A DNA stretch of 64,000 nt, taken from NCBI RefSeq assembly GCF_900120155.1, contig NZ_LT635549.1, positions 496,001 through 560,000 of the forward strand, given 5' to 3'. The number at the start of each line of letters is the position of its first letter. Position 1 is the stretch's first letter. The notes beneath the pieces were generated by a model. It saw only the letters and a program-made list of their open reading frames with translations, was not told where the DNA came from and did not search any database. Below are positions 33,981 through 43,448 of the stretch, in pieces. The position numbers and the translations under genes are program-made. This DNA comes from Clostridium sp. Marseille-P3244 (GTDB lineage Bacteria; Bacillota; Clostridia; Lachnospirales; Lachnospiraceae).

Positions 33981-34161
33981 GTTGAGACGGTAGGATAAGA
34001 AGCCGGGAAAGGAAAAGGTGTCCATCGAGGGCCGTGCAGCAACGCCGGCATTTGGGGCGCGTCCTTTGCGCCCTTATGTGCCGTTGCGTTGCAGCTCCGA
34101 GCGAAAGCGTGCCCGAGATGGATATCCTCTTCCTTCCCTGGCGGCCACATCCACCCTCAAC
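33981..34161 (+). ncRNA. Candidate structured RNA between the hydrolase gene and rsmG
   Basis: A GC-rich, strongly foldable segment. Positions 34005-34026 pair with 34117-34138 (16 Watson-Crick and 3 G-U pairs of 22). Inside, GGGC (34029) pairs with GCCC (34111) across a tandem GA/GA step, followed by a hairpin of 34036-34050 with 34079-34095 that has its own GGGCGC / GCGCCC tip, and a small GC-GAAA-GC hairpin (34101-34108). Outside, GGTAGGAT (33989) pairs with ATCCACC (34149) and GTTGAG (33981) with CTCAAC (34156). The G-U pairs, the GAAA loop and the tandem GA steps all make sense only if the plus strand is the RNA. I cannot name a known class. Confidence 0.5.
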
Positions 34162-34173
34162 AAACTCAGATTT
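34156..34173 (-). repeat. Right arm of the inverted repeat closing the hydrolase-rsmG gap
   Basis: Partner of 33770-33788. It abuts the rsmG stop codon, so the 400-bp interval is bounded by the repeat exactly from stop to stop. Confidence 0.8.
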
Positions 34174-34905
34174 CTATTTCAGAGGTTCTTTAGAGGGCAT
34201 TCCAGCTTTTCTCGGATACCCATTAGGGGTATTTTTAATTTTTTCTATCTGTACCAAGGCACGTCCCATATCTGTACCGGGCAATTCAAATTTATCAATT
34301 TTTTTAATTTCTCCGCCCAGTATTTTTACAGCATTTTTTGATTCTTCTATTTCTTCTTCACAATTGCTGCTTTTATACGCCACAAAATTTCCACTTTTCT
34401 TTACAAATGGAAGACTGTATTCACTCAGAGTTGAAAGATTCGCAACGGCGCGTGACACACAAAGATCGAATTTTTCTCTGTATTCCAGCTTTTTGGCAAA
34501 ATCTTCGGCCCTGCCATGTAAAGTGCTTACATTTTCAAGTTTTAACGTTTCCGTAACAGCGTTCAAAAATTTAATTCTTTTATTCAGAGAATCCAGAAGC
34601 ACCAGTTTAATGTGGGGATAAACGATCTTTACAGGAATTCCCGGGAATCCGGCACCCGTTCCCACATCAATCATCCAGGATATTTTATTTAAGTCAAGGA
34701 TCCTTGAGATCATAAGACTGTCCATAAAATGCTTGACCAGAGTTTCATGGCAATCAGTAATGGCTGTAAGATTCATAACCTTATTCCATTCAATCAACAT
34801 TTCATAATAACAGTTAAAAGATTCAATCTGTGAAGAAGATAATGTGATATCTAAATATTCTGATATTATATTTTTAAAATAATTATATTCTGACATATTT
34901 TTCAT
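34174..34905 (-). CDS. rsmG: 16S rRNA (guanine-527-N7)-methyltransferase RsmG
   Basis: A 243-residue methyltransferase. It has the family pattern: N-terminal helical cap, EWNKVMNLTAITDCHETLVKHFMDSL, then motif I MIDVGTGAGFPGIPV, VLLDSLNKRIKFLN and the late DLCVSRAVANLSTLSEYSLP. It methylates G527 of 16S rRNA; its loss gives low-level streptomycin resistance in several bacteria. Its place after mnmG is the usual one in Firmicutes. No good ribosome site precedes 34905 or the ATG at 34896, so the start is not certain. Confidence 0.95.
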   Translation of the reverse strand: MKNMSEYNYFKNIISEYLDITLSSSQIESFNCYYEMLIEWNKVMNLTAITDCHETLVKHFMDSLMISRILDLNKISWMIDVGTGAGFPGIPVKIVYPHIKLVLLDSLNKRIKFLNAVTETLKLENVSTLHGRAEDFAKKLEYREKFDLCVSRAVANLSTLSEYSLPFVKKSGNFVAYKSSNCEEEIEESKNAVKILGGEIKKIDKFELPGTDMGRALVQIEKIKNTPNGYPRKAGMPSKEPLK

Positions 34906-34952
34906 TTTTTTGTATTTTTATTATAATATAATTGTTTTCTGATAACTTTGAA

Positions 34953-35037
34953 AAAAGGGGTCAGGTACCTTTTAAAAGGGGACAGGCACTTTTTAAAAGG
35001 TACACGGCCCCTTTTAAGAAGTACGCGTCCCTTTTAA
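34953..35037. repeat. REP-like palindromic repeat cluster overlapping the end of mnmG
   Basis: Four blocks of CCTTTTAA or AAAAGG alternate with GGGGTCAGGTACC-, GACAGGCAC- and GTACACGGCCCC-type cores, and AAAAGGGGTCAGGTACC (34953-34969) pairs imperfectly with GGTACACGGCCCCTTTT (34999-35015). Such GGTACCTTTTAAAAGG units resemble the REP sequences mobilised by TnpA-REP transposases in other bacteria. Related units stand at 62632-62656 and perhaps 59871-59885. The last codons of mnmG are written in this repeat. Confidence 0.65.
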
Positions 35038-36915
35038 GTATATAAGCAGCACTGATATATCTGCCGGCGACACTCCCGATATTCTGGATGCCTGGCCGAT
35101 AGAAGAGGGGCGGATCTGTGTCAGTTTTTGTTTTGCTTCAATTCGCAGGCTTTTAATTGTATCATAATCAATATCTTCGGGTATTTTTTTATTTTCCATT
35201 TTCCTGAACTGTTCCACCTGACGCATCTGGCGTCTGATATAGCCGTCATATTTGATATTGATTTCTACCTGTTCTTCTACATCTTCGGGCAGATCCGGCC
35301 TGTTTTCATCTATGTCCTCAAGTTTTTTGTAACTGAGTTCGGGCCGTCGTATGAGTTCTGCGAGTGTGGTTCCTGAATTAAGGGGGGTACTGCCGCAGGA
35401 AGCCAGAAGTTTCTGCACTTTTTCCGAGGTCCCTATATTTGTTTTTTCTACGCGCTGGATCTCTTTCTGAATCTGTGATTCTTTTTTCAAAAGGTTCTGA
35501 TAGCGTTCTTCGCTTATGAGTCCGATTTCATATCCGATTTTTGTAAGCCGCAGATCTGCATTATCCTGGCGCAGAAGGAGGCGGTATTCGGCGCGTGATG
35601 TCATCATCCGGTAAGGTTCATGGCTTTCTTTTGTAACCAGATCATCAATCAGCACTCCGATATATCCCTGAGAACGATCGAGAACGATCCCTTCCTTCCC
35701 CTGCAGTTTTCTGGCGGCATTGATTCCCGCCATGAGACCCTGGGCCGCGGCTTCTTCATAGCCGGAACTTCCATTAAACTGTCCTCCGCTGAACAGACCT
35801 TCAATACTTTTAAATTCCAGTGTACTCTTCAGCTGCCGGGCATCAATACAGTCGTATTCGATGGCATAGGCATTTCTCACGATCCTGGCATGTTCCAGGC
35901 CCGGAACGCTTCTGTACATGGCGTACTGGACGTCTTCCGGCAGAGAACTGGACATTCCGCCTACATACATTTCATTTGTATGGATTCCCTCAGGTTCAAT
36001 GAATACCTGATGCCTGTTCTTATCCGGAAATTTAACTACTTTATCCTCAATAGAAGGGCAGTATCTGGGCCCCGTACCCTCGATGGCTCCGGAGAAAAGA
36101 GGAGAGCGGTCCAGATTCTTTCTTATGATCTCATGGGTCTTTTCTGTTGTATATGTGAGCCAGCAGGATACCTGGTCGATCTGGATATCTTCCGGATTTG
36201 TCGTGAAAGAAAAGGGGACGATCTTTTCATCGCCTTTCTGTTCCTCCATCTTTCCAAAATCAATAGAATTTCTGTCTATACGGGCAGGAGTCCCTGTTTT
36301 AAAACGATACATCTGAATCCCAAGAGCCTTCAGACTGTCCGTCAGATAGTTTGCGCTCTGAAGTCCGTTTGGGCCCGTATACGTGCTTATATCGCCATAA
36401 ATGCATCTCGCCTTCAGATATGTGCCTGTACACAAAATAACGGCTCTGCAGCGGTATATAGCGCCTGAGAAGGTCTGTACACCTGTCACTCTGCCGTCTT
36501 CGGCAAGTATGTCTGTCACTTCCATCTGCCGGATATCCAGATTCTCCTGAGATTCCAGTACCTGTCTCATTGCCCTGCTGTAATCCGATTTATCCGCCTG
36601 GGCTCTTAAGGAGTGTACTGCCGGCCCTTTTGACTGGTTCAACATCTTAGATTGGATGAAGGTACGGTCAATGACCTTTCCCATTTCACCCCCCAGAGCA
36701 TCTACCTCCCGGACAAGATGTCCTTTGGAACTTCCTCCGATATTTGGGTTGCAGGGCATAAGAGCGATACTGTCCACGCTGACAGTAAACACTATCGTAC
36801 GAAAACCGAGCCTCGCGCAGGCCAGAGCAGCTTCACAGCCTGCATGCCCGGCACCGACAACTGCAACATCATATTCGTCTTTATTTTCCCATACAGAATT
36901 TGCTGAATATTTCAT
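35014..36915 (-). CDS. mnmG: tRNA uridine-34 5-carboxymethylaminomethyl modification enzyme MnmG
   Basis: A 633-residue FAD-dependent enzyme. [10 protein letters not shown] (21-30) is the FAD-binding loop, and [23 protein letters not shown] and [15 protein letters not shown] are family hallmarks; the helical C-terminal domain ends with [18 protein letters not shown]. With MnmE it installs the cmnm5U34 modification on tRNAs that read NNA/NNG codons. It overlaps the end of mnmE by 35 bases and starts behind GGAGAAG. Its last six residues (KGTRTS) are encoded by a REP-like repeat and replace the normal family ending. Confidence 0.96.
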   Translation of the reverse strand: MKYSANSVWENKDEYDVAVVGAGHAGCEAALACARLGFRTIVFTVSVDSIALMPCNPNIGGSSKGHLVREVDALGGEMGKVIDRTFIQSKMLNQSKGPAVHSLRAQADKSDYSRAMRQVLESQENLDIRQMEVTDILAEDGRVTGVQTFSGAIYRCRAVILCTGTYLKARCIYGDISTYTGPNGLQSANYLTDSLKALGIQMYRFKTGTPARIDRNSIDFGKMEEQKGDEKIVPFSFTTNPEDIQIDQVSCWLTYTTEKTHEIIRKNLDRSPLFSGAIEGTGPRYCPSIEDKVVKFPDKNRHQVFIEPEGIHTNEMYVGGMSSSLPEDVQYAMYRSVPGLEHARIVRNAYAIEYDCIDARQLKSTLEFKSIEGLFSGGQFNGSSGYEEAAAQGLMAGINAARKLQGKEGIVLDRSQGYIGVLIDDLVTKESHEPYRMMTSRAEYRLLLRQDNADLRLTKIGYEIGLISEERYQNLLKKESQIQKEIQRVEKTNIGTSEKVQKLLASCGSTPLNSGTTLAELIRRPELSYKKLEDIDENRPDLPEDVEEQVEINIKYDGYIRRQMRQVEQFRKMENKKIPEDIDYDTIKSLRIEAKQKLTQIRPSSIGQASRISGVSPADISVLLIYLKGTRTS

Positions 36916-38254
36916 TGATTAAATCTTCTCCTGCGGACTCTCCGGTAATTTTTCCAAGGGATTCATATGCGTCCATAAGATCAATAGTATAAAAATCTTC
37001 CGGCAGAGCGTTCTCAATACTTTCAATTACCTTTTTCATACTTCCGGAGGCATCTTCCAGTGCCTGTTTCTGTCTTGCGTTTGATATATAAATCTGATTA
37101 TTAAAAGAAATATTTCCGGTCAGAAACATTTCTTTTACAGCATCTTCCAGATCTTTGATCCCGTCTTCTTCCTTCGCGGATACAGAGATAACAGGGATTC
37201 CGTCCTTGATATGGCTTTTTATTTCTTCCTGTGAGACAACCATTTCCAGATCAGACTTATTCAGAAGTACAATGGTCTTTTTATTCTGGATTATTTCCAG
37301 TATCTCTTGATCATTATCATCAAGTTTTCTTGACGCGTCCACCACATAAATGATAAGGTCCGCGCTTTCCGCGTATTTTCTTGCTCTTTCTACACCGATT
37401 TTTTCTATGGTGTCTTCTGTCTGCCGGATCCCGGCTGTATCAACGACGTCAAGGGTTAAATCACCGAGATTTATCTTTTCTTCCAGAATATCTCTTGTGG
37501 TTCCTTCTATGTCTGTAACGATTGCCCTTTCATGTCCGGAAAGAACATTCAAAAGAGAAGACTTTCCTGCGTTTGGCTTTCCCACGATAACCGTACGGAT
37601 TCCTTCTTTTATCACTCTGCCGTTATCTGAAGATCGGATCATCTCTTCAAGTTCCCCTATAATTTCTTCAGAAACATTTTTTAAAACGGTCCCATAACCA
37701 TCTAAACTGATATGCTCCGGATCGTCAAGCGCAGATTCTATAAAAGCAGTGTTGTATATTATTTTATTTCTTATATTATTTATTTTATTTCTTATACTGC
37801 CTTTTAATTGATTCACAGAATTCTGAAGGGCATAGTCATTTTCTGAATGGATCACATCAATGACTGCTTCAGCCTGAGACAGATCCATTCTTCCATTTAA
37901 AAAGGCTCTCTTTGTAAATTCACCTGGCTCTGCCGCACGGGCCCCGTTTTTAAGGACTGTTTCCAGAACTTTCCTTACAACATAAGTTCCTCCGTGACAG
38001 TTAATCTCAACTGTATCCTCCCCTGTAAACGTGCGGGGAGCTTTCATCACCATAACAAGCACTTCATCGATCAGTCCACTGCCGTCTAAAATATGTCCAT
38101 AATGGATGGTATGGCTTGCGGCATTCTTTATTAATTCTTTTCCTTTATATACCCTGTCAGCGACGGTAAAAGCATTTTCGCCACTGATTCTGACGATTCC
38201 TATCCCGGAACTTGTCATTCCGGTAGATATTGCGGCAATGGTATCTTTTTCCAT
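36881..38254 (-). CDS. mnmE: tRNA modification GTPase MnmE
   Basis: A 457-residue GTPase, normal length. The N-terminal domain binds the formyl-folate donor, followed by a helical domain. The G domain starts near 222 with [28 protein letters not shown] and NKSD. It ends with FCMGK, the conserved Cys-x-Gly-Lys tail. With MnmG it modifies U34 of several tRNAs. A terminator lies between it and the upstream jag gene, so mnmE may be transcribed from its own promoter. Confidence 0.96.
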   Translation of the reverse strand: MEKDTIAAISTGMTSSGIGIVRISGENAFTVADRVYKGKELIKNAASHTIHYGHILDGSGLIDEVLVMVMKAPRTFTGEDTVEINCHGGTYVVRKVLETVLKNGARAAEPGEFTKRAFLNGRMDLSQAEAVIDVIHSENDYALQNSVNQLKGSIRNKINNIRNKIIYNTAFIESALDDPEHISLDGYGTVLKNVSEEIIGELEEMIRSSDNGRVIKEGIRTVIVGKPNAGKSSLLNVLSGHERAIVTDIEGTTRDILEEKINLGDLTLDVVDTAGIRQTEDTIEKIGVERARKYAESADLIIYVVDASRKLDDNDQEILEIIQNKKTIVLLNKSDLEMVVSQEEIKSHIKDGIPVISVSAKEEDGIKDLEDAVKEMFLTGNISFNNQIYISNARQKQALEDASGSMKKVIESIENALPEDFYTIDLMDAYESLGKITGESAGEDLINEIFSKFCMGK

Positions 38255-38287
38255 TGATAAACTCCGTTTCCAGATATTACATCGAAG

Positions 38288-38311
38288 AAAAAGGGCGTTT
38301 AACGCCCTTTT
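38288..38311 (-). terminator. Terminator between jag and mnmE
   Basis: GGGCG, 5-base loop, CGCCC flanked by A and T runs; on the minus strand it reads AAAAGGGCG-TTAAA-CGCCCTTTTTCTT, 12 bases after the jag stop. Confidence 0.8.
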
Positions 38312-38322
38312 ATCATTTCTGA

Positions 38323-39159
38323 CTATCTTTTTAATGTAACTACGACTTTCCTGTACGGTTCTTCTCCTTCACTGTGAGTCGTTACATATGGATCTGACTG
38401 CAGCGCAGAATGGATGATCCTTCTTTCATAAGGATTCATTGGCTCAAGTATAACAGGTCTCCTGGTCCTCTTGACTTTATGCGCAATATTTTTTGCCAGG
38501 TTTTTCAGCGTTTCTTCCCTTCTCGCGCGGTAATTTTCTGTATCCAGCTTTACCCTTACATATCCTGACTGATGTTTATTCGCGACTCTGTTTGCCAGAT
38601 ACTGGAGAGCATCAAGTGTCTGTCCTCGTTTTCCGATCAGGATCCCCATATGCTCTCCCTTCATATCTACGCAGAGAGCTCCGTCATCATCGATCGAAGA
38701 TGTGATCTCCACATCCATATCCATTGCTTTTAATGTATCTTTTATAAACTGTTCTACAGCCTGTATCGTCTGATCTTCTACTTTAGCAAGGACCTGTTCT
38801 TTTCTTTCTTCTTCCGGGGCACTTTCTGTTTCTTTTTCTTCTTTCTTTTCTGTCTCCCGTTTTTCCGCGGTTTTCTCGTGCTTTTTCTTCTCTTTTCTGG
38901 GCTGGAGTGGTTCTGATTTTTTCTCGGATTCATCAGATCCGGAACCCGTTTTTTCTGCAATTTTTTCTTCTTCCGGTTCTTTTTCCTTTTTCCTCCATGC
39001 CTCGATCACGGCCTGTTTCATACCGATTCCAAGGAATCCCGCACTGCCTTTTTCGATCACTTCATATTCCAGTCTGTCACTTGTGACTCCCAGCTGGATC
39101 AATGCTTCTGTAATCGCATCATCCAATGTTTTCGCTGATACCCTGATACTATCCTTCAT
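38323..39159 (-). CDS. jag: RNA-binding protein Jag/KhpB
   Basis: A 278-residue protein with three parts: Jag_N domain (1-52, SIRVSAKTLDDAITEALIQLG), a long Lys/Glu-rich linker (about 55-120), then a KH domain (GILIGKRGQTLDALQYL) and a C-terminal R3H domain (PMNPYERRIIHSALQSDPYVTTHSEGE). It binds many RNAs and affects cell elongation and division in relatives such as S. pneumoniae. The linker is unusually long and charged. It follows yidC in the usual order. Confidence 0.93.
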   Translation of the reverse strand: MKDSIRVSAKTLDDAITEALIQLGVTSDRLEYEVIEKGSAGFLGIGMKQAVIEAWRKKEKEPEEEKIAEKTGSGSDESEKKSEPLQPRKEKKKHEKTAEKRETEKKEEKETESAPEEERKEQVLAKVEDQTIQAVEQFIKDTLKAMDMDVEITSSIDDDGALCVDMKGEHMGILIGKRGQTLDALQYLANRVANKHQSGYVRVKLDTENYRARREETLKNLAKNIAHKVKRTRRPVILEPMNPYERRIIHSALQSDPYVTTHSEGEEPYRKVVVTLKR

Positions 39160-39216
39160 CCTCTATTCCTTCCTTTCTCATATGCAGTCCATCATATGAT
39201 CTGCCAGGACAGACAG

Positions 39217-40563
39217 TTACTTTTTCTTTTTGTCTTGTGCTTTATCCTCCGGTTCTTTTTCTGCATTACCTGATGCAGGTTTCTCTGTCTTGTTCCCACT
39301 GTTATATCTGCTTACGAGATTAGCCTTTGAGGTCAGGCTTCCCGGTTTTGCATTCTGTGCCAACTGCTGCGCCCTCTGGATTTTTTCTTCCTTTTCAGCT
39401 TCAGCCTTCTTACTATTTGATCTGGCCGTATTACCTACATTTCTTGTACTTGTTGTGGCCATCTTATTAATCTCTTTTGCGGAAGCACCTTTTTTCTCAC
39501 GCTTCTTCTGTGCTTTCTTCCTGTTTTCCTCAATGATATCCTCAACACTCTTTTTCTTCAGATATTTATTCACACACAGCTGCTGAATACTTCGGACCAC
39601 CGCGCTGACAACCCAGTAAAGTCCAAGTCCGGCCGGAAGAGTGAAACCAAATACAACTGAGATCAGCGGCATTGTATAGGTCATCGTCTTCATAGAATTG
39701 ACCATCGGATTATCAGAATCATTCAAAGCCGCGCCGGTAGAACCCATCTGCGTAAGTTTTACACTGATAAACTGTGTCAGACCCGCAAGTACAGGGATCA
39801 GTATGGCAAGAATAATCCCTACGATGGATGCGGCCGCGAAAGCGTCTTTTAACATTTCCCAGGGATGTGATCCTATATCGATCCCGAGAAAATTATTAAG
39901 ATGCGAAATTTGATTCATTGTCGAATGCGCGACACTTTCGAGATTCGGCATCTTGTCGATCAGAGCTTCCCATGTAGAATTCTGGAACCGGTACAGCACC
40001 TCGATCAGTTGTCCTGGATTGGAATAATCAGGACTTCCGATAGCTATTCCTTTCGCAACTTCTTCCATGATTCCCTGATATCCTGATGTAGCCTGTATTC
40101 CATCTACAAGAGGAAGATATACATTTCTGACTTTTGTTACATAATCCGGAATATACTGAACAACCGGATAAAGACCAAACAGGATCAGGATCTGGAGAAG
40201 AGAAGGGAGACATCCGCTGGACATCTTAACACCGTATTTCTCATACACCATGTTCATTTCGTCCTGCTGTTTCTGCATGGACACCTGATCTCTTTTATTT
40301 GCGTATTTTTTCTGGATCTTCTGGATCTCAGGCTGCAGTACAGTCTGCATCTTCGAGAATTTCTGCTGCTTGATCGTAAGAGGCATCAGAAGCATATAAA
40401 CGATAACTGTAAATATGATGATACAGATACCGATATTTTCTATGCCGATCGAACTCATTACATTATAGATTCCATTCATAACCTGGCCGAGCAGCCATGA
40501 AATCTGTTTGATCACCGGCCAGTTATAAATTCCGCTGGCAGCCAAAAGCCCGTATAATTCCAT
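39217..40563 (-). CDS. yidC: Membrane protein insertase YidC/OxaA
   Basis: A 448-residue insertase of the Gram-positive type: about five membrane helices, the coiled cytoplasmic loop (QKFSKMQTVLQPEIQKIQKKYANKRD) and the last helices with GLGLYWVVSAVVRSIQQL. The C-terminal 110 residues are very basic and disordered (KKKSVEDIIEENRKKAQKKR and on), suited to ribosome contact. No lipobox at the N-terminus. Two regions between helices are longer than in Bacillus SpoIIIJ. It places membrane proteins with or without Sec. Followed by jag. Confidence 0.94.
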   Translation of the reverse strand: MELYGLLAASGIYNWPVIKQISWLLGQVMNGIYNVMSSIGIENIGICIIIFTVIVYMLLMPLTIKQQKFSKMQTVLQPEIQKIQKKYANKRDQVSMQKQQDEMNMVYEKYGVKMSSGCLPSLLQILILFGLYPVVQYIPDYVTKVRNVYLPLVDGIQATSGYQGIMEEVAKGIAIGSPDYSNPGQLIEVLYRFQNSTWEALIDKMPNLESVAHSTMNQISHLNNFLGIDIGSHPWEMLKDAFAAASIVGIILAILIPVLAGLTQFISVKLTQMGSTGAALNDSDNPMVNSMKTMTYTMPLISVVFGFTLPAGLGLYWVVSAVVRSIQQLCVNKYLKKKSVEDIIEENRKKAQKKREKKGASAKEINKMATTSTRNVGNTARSNSKKAEAEKEEKIQRAQQLAQNAKPGSLTSKANLVSRYNSGNKTEKPASGNAEKEPEDKAQDKKKK

Positions 40564-40575
40564 TGCTTGTCCTCC

Positions 40576-40797
40576 TTAGGGTACCGGATCATATCCGCCT
40601 TTTGAAAATGGATTGCAGCGCAGGATCCTCCACAGGGCAAGCATTCCTCCCTTTAAGGCTCCATATTTTTCAATCGCCTCAATTCCGTACTGGGAACAGG
40701 TAGGGTAATATTTACACGTACTGTACCCTTTCATACCGGATAAATACTTTCTGTAAAAACGGATCATCCATAACAGGATATGTTTCATCCGCGCCAC
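40576..40797 (-). CDS. yidD: Membrane protein insertion efficiency factor YidD
   Basis: A 73-residue protein of the YidD (Haemolytic) family: [33 protein letters not shown] with the conserved Cys and Tyr, then a basic amphipathic end with [12 protein letters not shown]. It helps YidC-dependent insertion at the inner face of the membrane. It lies between rnpA and yidC as usual, 12 bases before yidC. Confidence 0.95.
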   Translation of the reverse strand: MARMKHILLWMIRFYRKYLSGMKGYSTCKYYPTCSQYGIEAIEKYGALKGGMLALWRILRCNPFSKGGYDPVP

Positions 40798-40802
40798 TTC
40801 CT

Positions 40803-41141
40803 TTATTTATATATCTTATGAAGTCTTCCCAGATGGACAAGTGCACTCTCAATATCACGATAACTTTTTCCTTTTGCACTTTTTCTCGCAATCACTATTA
40901 TATCATATCCACTCTGGAAATGTTCTTCTGACAGTCTGTAACTTTCTCTGATCAGCCGCGTCAGACGATGTCTGACAACACTGTTTCCAACTTTTTTACT
41001 GACCGAAATACCTATTTTGTTTTTGTCAAGCCCGTTATCCAGTACGTACATTACCAGATAACTGTTGGCGAAGGATTTTCCTTTATTATAAACGTTCTGA
41101 AAATCTTTTGTCTTCTTTAAAGATTCGGAAAATCTCATCAA
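40803..41141 (-). CDS. rnpA: Ribonuclease P protein component RnpA
   Basis: A 112-residue protein subunit of RNase P, which matures tRNA 5' ends. The RNA-binding segment [18 protein letters not shown] corresponds to the family RNR motif, with His in place of the usual Asn in RNR. It begins with basic residues ([19 protein letters not shown]) as usual. It stands between rpmH and yidD with a hairpin upstream. Confidence 0.95.
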   Translation of the reverse strand: MMRFSESLKKTKDFQNVYNKGKSFANSYLVMYVLDNGLDKNKIGISVSKKVGNSVVRHRLTRLIRESYRLSEEHFQSGYDIIVIARKSAKGKSYRDIESALVHLGRLHKIYK

Positions 41142-41164
41142 AATCTCTTCCTTAATTTCTTTTT

Positions 41165-41185
41165 ATCCCTGCTTTTGGCAGGGAT
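41165..41185. other. Hairpin between rpmH and rnpA
   Basis: ATCCCTGC / GCAGGGAT with a 5-base loop. Without a T-run on the minus strand it is more likely an mRNA processing or stability element than a full terminator. Confidence 0.6.
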
Positions 41186-41227
41186 TTAAATAAAGCTGAA
41201 TAGAAGAAAAGGCCACATATCTGCGGC

Positions 41228-41362
41228 CTAAGCTGATAACTGTTTTCTTCCTTTTGCTCTTCTGGCAGCTAAAACTTTTCTTCCGCCCGGTGTGCTCATT
41301 CTTGCTCTGAAGCCATGAACTTTAGATCTTGATCTTTTCTTTGGCTGAAATGTCATCTTCAT
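41228..41362 (-). CDS. rpmH: 50S ribosomal protein L34
   Basis: A 44-residue ribosomal protein, [18 protein letters not shown] at the start and a basic C-terminal half ([19 protein letters not shown]). The length and motif ([10 protein letters not shown]) are standard. GGGAGGTG stands 8 bases before the ATG. A strong promoter lies upstream at 41464-41492. First gene of the minus-strand arm leaving the origin. Confidence 0.96.
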   Translation of the reverse strand: MKMTFQPKKRSRSKVHGFRARMSTPGGRKVLAARRAKGRKQLSA

Positions 41363-41463
41363 CCCCGATACACCTCCCTTTATCTGATATACTTTATTAA
41401 AAAGCAATCACAATAATTAACATTTTTTTAAGTATCCTTTTTCTGAAAAGACACTGCTCTTAA

Positions 41464-41492
41464 TTATAGTTAAAAAATCGGTATAAGTCAAG
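41464..41492 (-). promoter_or_regulatory. Promoter of rpmH operon
   Basis: On the minus strand TTGACT (41487-41492), 17 bases, TATAAT (41464-41469). It gives a leader of about 95 bases before L34. Confidence 0.75.
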
Positions 41493-41668
41493 TAAAATCA
41501 AGGGTTTTATATGCAAATATTTATCCACACTCCTGATAAAAAAGAAAAACTTTGTGGATAACCTGTTCATAAGTAAAAAATAAAATGTAGATAAAAATTA
41601 TTTTTCCAGATAAGACTTTATATTTCAAAGTCTGAAACTGTGAACAAAGTTATACACATTATTTTCCG

Positions 41669-41697
41669 TTGATTAAGGCCTCCTTTTGATGTAAAAT
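41669..41697 (+). promoter_or_regulatory. Promoter of dnaA
   Basis: TTGATT (41669-41674), 17 bases, TAAAAT (41692-41697). A DnaA box stands 10 bases before the -35, which suits autoregulation by DnaA. Confidence 0.7.
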
Positions 41698-41757
41698 GTA
41701 GTGGAGAGAGTCTGCCTTAACCTCTCTTTATTCTTAAAAGATCAGGAGTTACTTTCG

Positions 41758-43128
41758 ATGAACATTGTAGAACAAAACTGGGACCGGATATTAGAGAAAA
41801 TGAAACTTGAATACTGCTCATCCAATATTTCTTATAATACCTGGATTGCGCCTCTTACCGTATATGAAGTCAAAGACAATACCGTATATATCCTTGTAAA
41901 ATTAAGAGCAAGTCTTGAACATATTGAGGAAAAATATCTTCTTCCTTTCAGAGTTTGTATCGCGGAAGTAACCGGAATTGAATATGAAGTTGCCTTTGTA
42001 ACTGACAGCCAGGCAGTGATACAGGAAAAACAGGAAAACACTGCTAAGAAGAACCGTGCCAACGCTGTATTTGAAAAAGCCAACTTAAATCCGAAATATA
42101 CATTTGACACTTTTGTAGTAGGCAGCAATAACAATTTTGCTCATGCCGCCTCACTTGCCGTTGCGGAATCTCCGGGTGAAGTTTACAATCCTCTTTTTAT
42201 ATACGGAGGAGTAGGACTTGGGAAAACTCATCTTATGCATTCCATCGCCCACTTTATCCTTAGCAACGACCCTACAAAGCAGGTTTTATATGTCACAAGC
42301 GAGACATTTACAAATGAGCTGATCGACGCTCTCAAAGCCGGTAAGACAGGAAGCGAGCTGGCCATGACAAAGTTCCGTGAAAAATACCGGAACAATGATG
42401 TTCTTTTGATTGACGATATCCAGTTCATTATAGGAAAAGAGAGTACACAGGAAGAATTTTTCCACACATTTAACCAGCTGCACGTATCCGGAAAACAGAT
42501 CATCATATCCAGTGACAAGCCTCCTAAAGATATCGAGACTCTGGAGGCCAGGCTCAGAACCCGTTTTGAATGGGGTCTCATCGCTGATATTTCTTCTCCG
42601 GATTACGAGACAAGAATGGCTATATTAAGGAAAAAAGAAGAACTGGACGGACTGGAACGATACCATATTCCGGATGATGTAATGGAATATATCGCCAATA
42701 ATATTAAATCAAATATCCGTGAACTGGAAGGTTCTCTTAATAAACTGGTGGCGCTGTCCAATCTGGAAAATCGTCCCATTGATATTCCTCTGGCCGCGGA
42801 AGCTCTGAAAGATATGATATCCCCTGACAGCAACCGTCCGGTTACGCCGGAACTTATCATTGATATCGTATCAGAGCATTTCAATATTCCTGTAGCAGAA
42901 TTAAAAGGAAAAAAGAGAAATGCCGAGATTGTTCTTCCCAGACAGATTGTGATGTATCTGTGCAGGATGCTGACAGATACTCCTTTGAAAGCCATAGGCG
43001 CATTTCTCGGGGGAAAAGATCACGCGTCTGTAAATCATGGGGTTAAAAAAATTGAAAATGAGCTGAAAACAGATGAAGCGCTTAACAACACCGTCAATAT
43101 TATAAAAAAGAAGATCAATCCATTATAG
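41758..43128 (+). CDS. dnaA: Chromosomal replication initiator DnaA
   Basis: A 456-residue AAA+ initiator. Domain I is short (1-90), the AAA+ domain has GGVGLGKTH near 150 and DDIQFIIGKE, and domain IV carries the helix-turn-helix ending in the DnaA signature GGKDHASVNHGVKKIE near 418. It binds DnaA boxes and melts oriC. AGGAG eleven bases upstream sets the ATG at 41758; the longer frame from 41701 has no ribosome site and overlaps the promoter leader. Boxes on both sides of the gene. Confidence 0.97.
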   Translation: MNIVEQNWDRILEKMKLEYCSSNISYNTWIAPLTVYEVKDNTVYILVKLRASLEHIEEKYLLPFRVCIAEVTGIEYEVAFVTDSQAVIQEKQENTAKKNRANAVFEKANLNPKYTFDTFVVGSNNNFAHAASLAVAESPGEVYNPLFIYGGVGLGKTHLMHSIAHFILSNDPTKQVLYVTSETFTNELIDALKAGKTGSELAMTKFREKYRNNDVLLIDDIQFIIGKESTQEEFFHTFNQLHVSGKQIIISSDKPPKDIETLEARLRTRFEWGLIADISSPDYETRMAILRKKEELDGLERYHIPDDVMEYIANNIKSNIRELEGSLNKLVALSNLENRPIDIPLAAEALKDMISPDSNRPVTPELIIDIVSEHFNIPVAELKGKKRNAEIVLPRQIVMYLCRMLTDTPLKAIGAFLGGKDHASVNHGVKKIENELKTDEALNNTVNIIKKKINPL

Positions 43129-43448
43129 ATCTGTAAATCTTTTCATAAATAAAAGAATCTGAATACGATGTTGATAAATGTGTTGAAATGATGTGAAATA
43201 AAATGTGAAGAAGTTTCCGTAAAATAAAATCTATTTTTTACCAAAGACTTATACCCACATTTTCTTCATATAAACATCACAGAATACACAGACTTTTCAG
43301 TACCCGAAAGCTTATATTTTAACGGGGTTTGAAGCAGTTATTAACTTATTCACATCCCCTAATATTAAGAATACGGAATTGCTTTATATCAATATACATA
43401 CCGCACTTCCGGCTGAATTTTCCACACACCAAGAAAGGAGTCAATCGT
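43129..43448. other. oriC part 2: dnaA-dnaN intergenic region
   Basis: A 320-base AT-rich region with box-like sites at 43169-43177 (TGTTGATAA, inverted), 43346-43354 (TTATTCACA) and 43418-43426 (TTTTCCACA), each one mismatch from consensus. The AT-rich run around 43195-43240 is the best candidate for the unwinding element. No small gene is visible. Confidence 0.8.

Larger units (their letters stand above)
41363..41757. other. oriC part 1: rpmH-dnaA intergenic region
   Basis: An AT-rich region of 395 bases with DnaA boxes at 41521-41529 (TTATCCACA), 41553-41561 (TGTGGATAA, inverted) and 41650-41658 (TTATACACA, one mismatch). The genes on either side are transcribed away from it. Together with 43129-43448 it forms the bipartite origin typical of Firmicutes. 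Confidence 0.88.

Noticed and set aside
34034..34621. 195-codon plus-strand frame that starts in the hydrolase-rsmG gap and runs into rsmG
   Set aside because: It is antisense to rsmG for most of its length, and its first part lies in the structured RNA candidate; the residues look like translated non-coding DNA.
35620..36468. 282-codon plus-strand frame opposite mnmG
   Set aside because: It lies wholly inside a well-conserved gene and has no recognisable domain or ribosome site.
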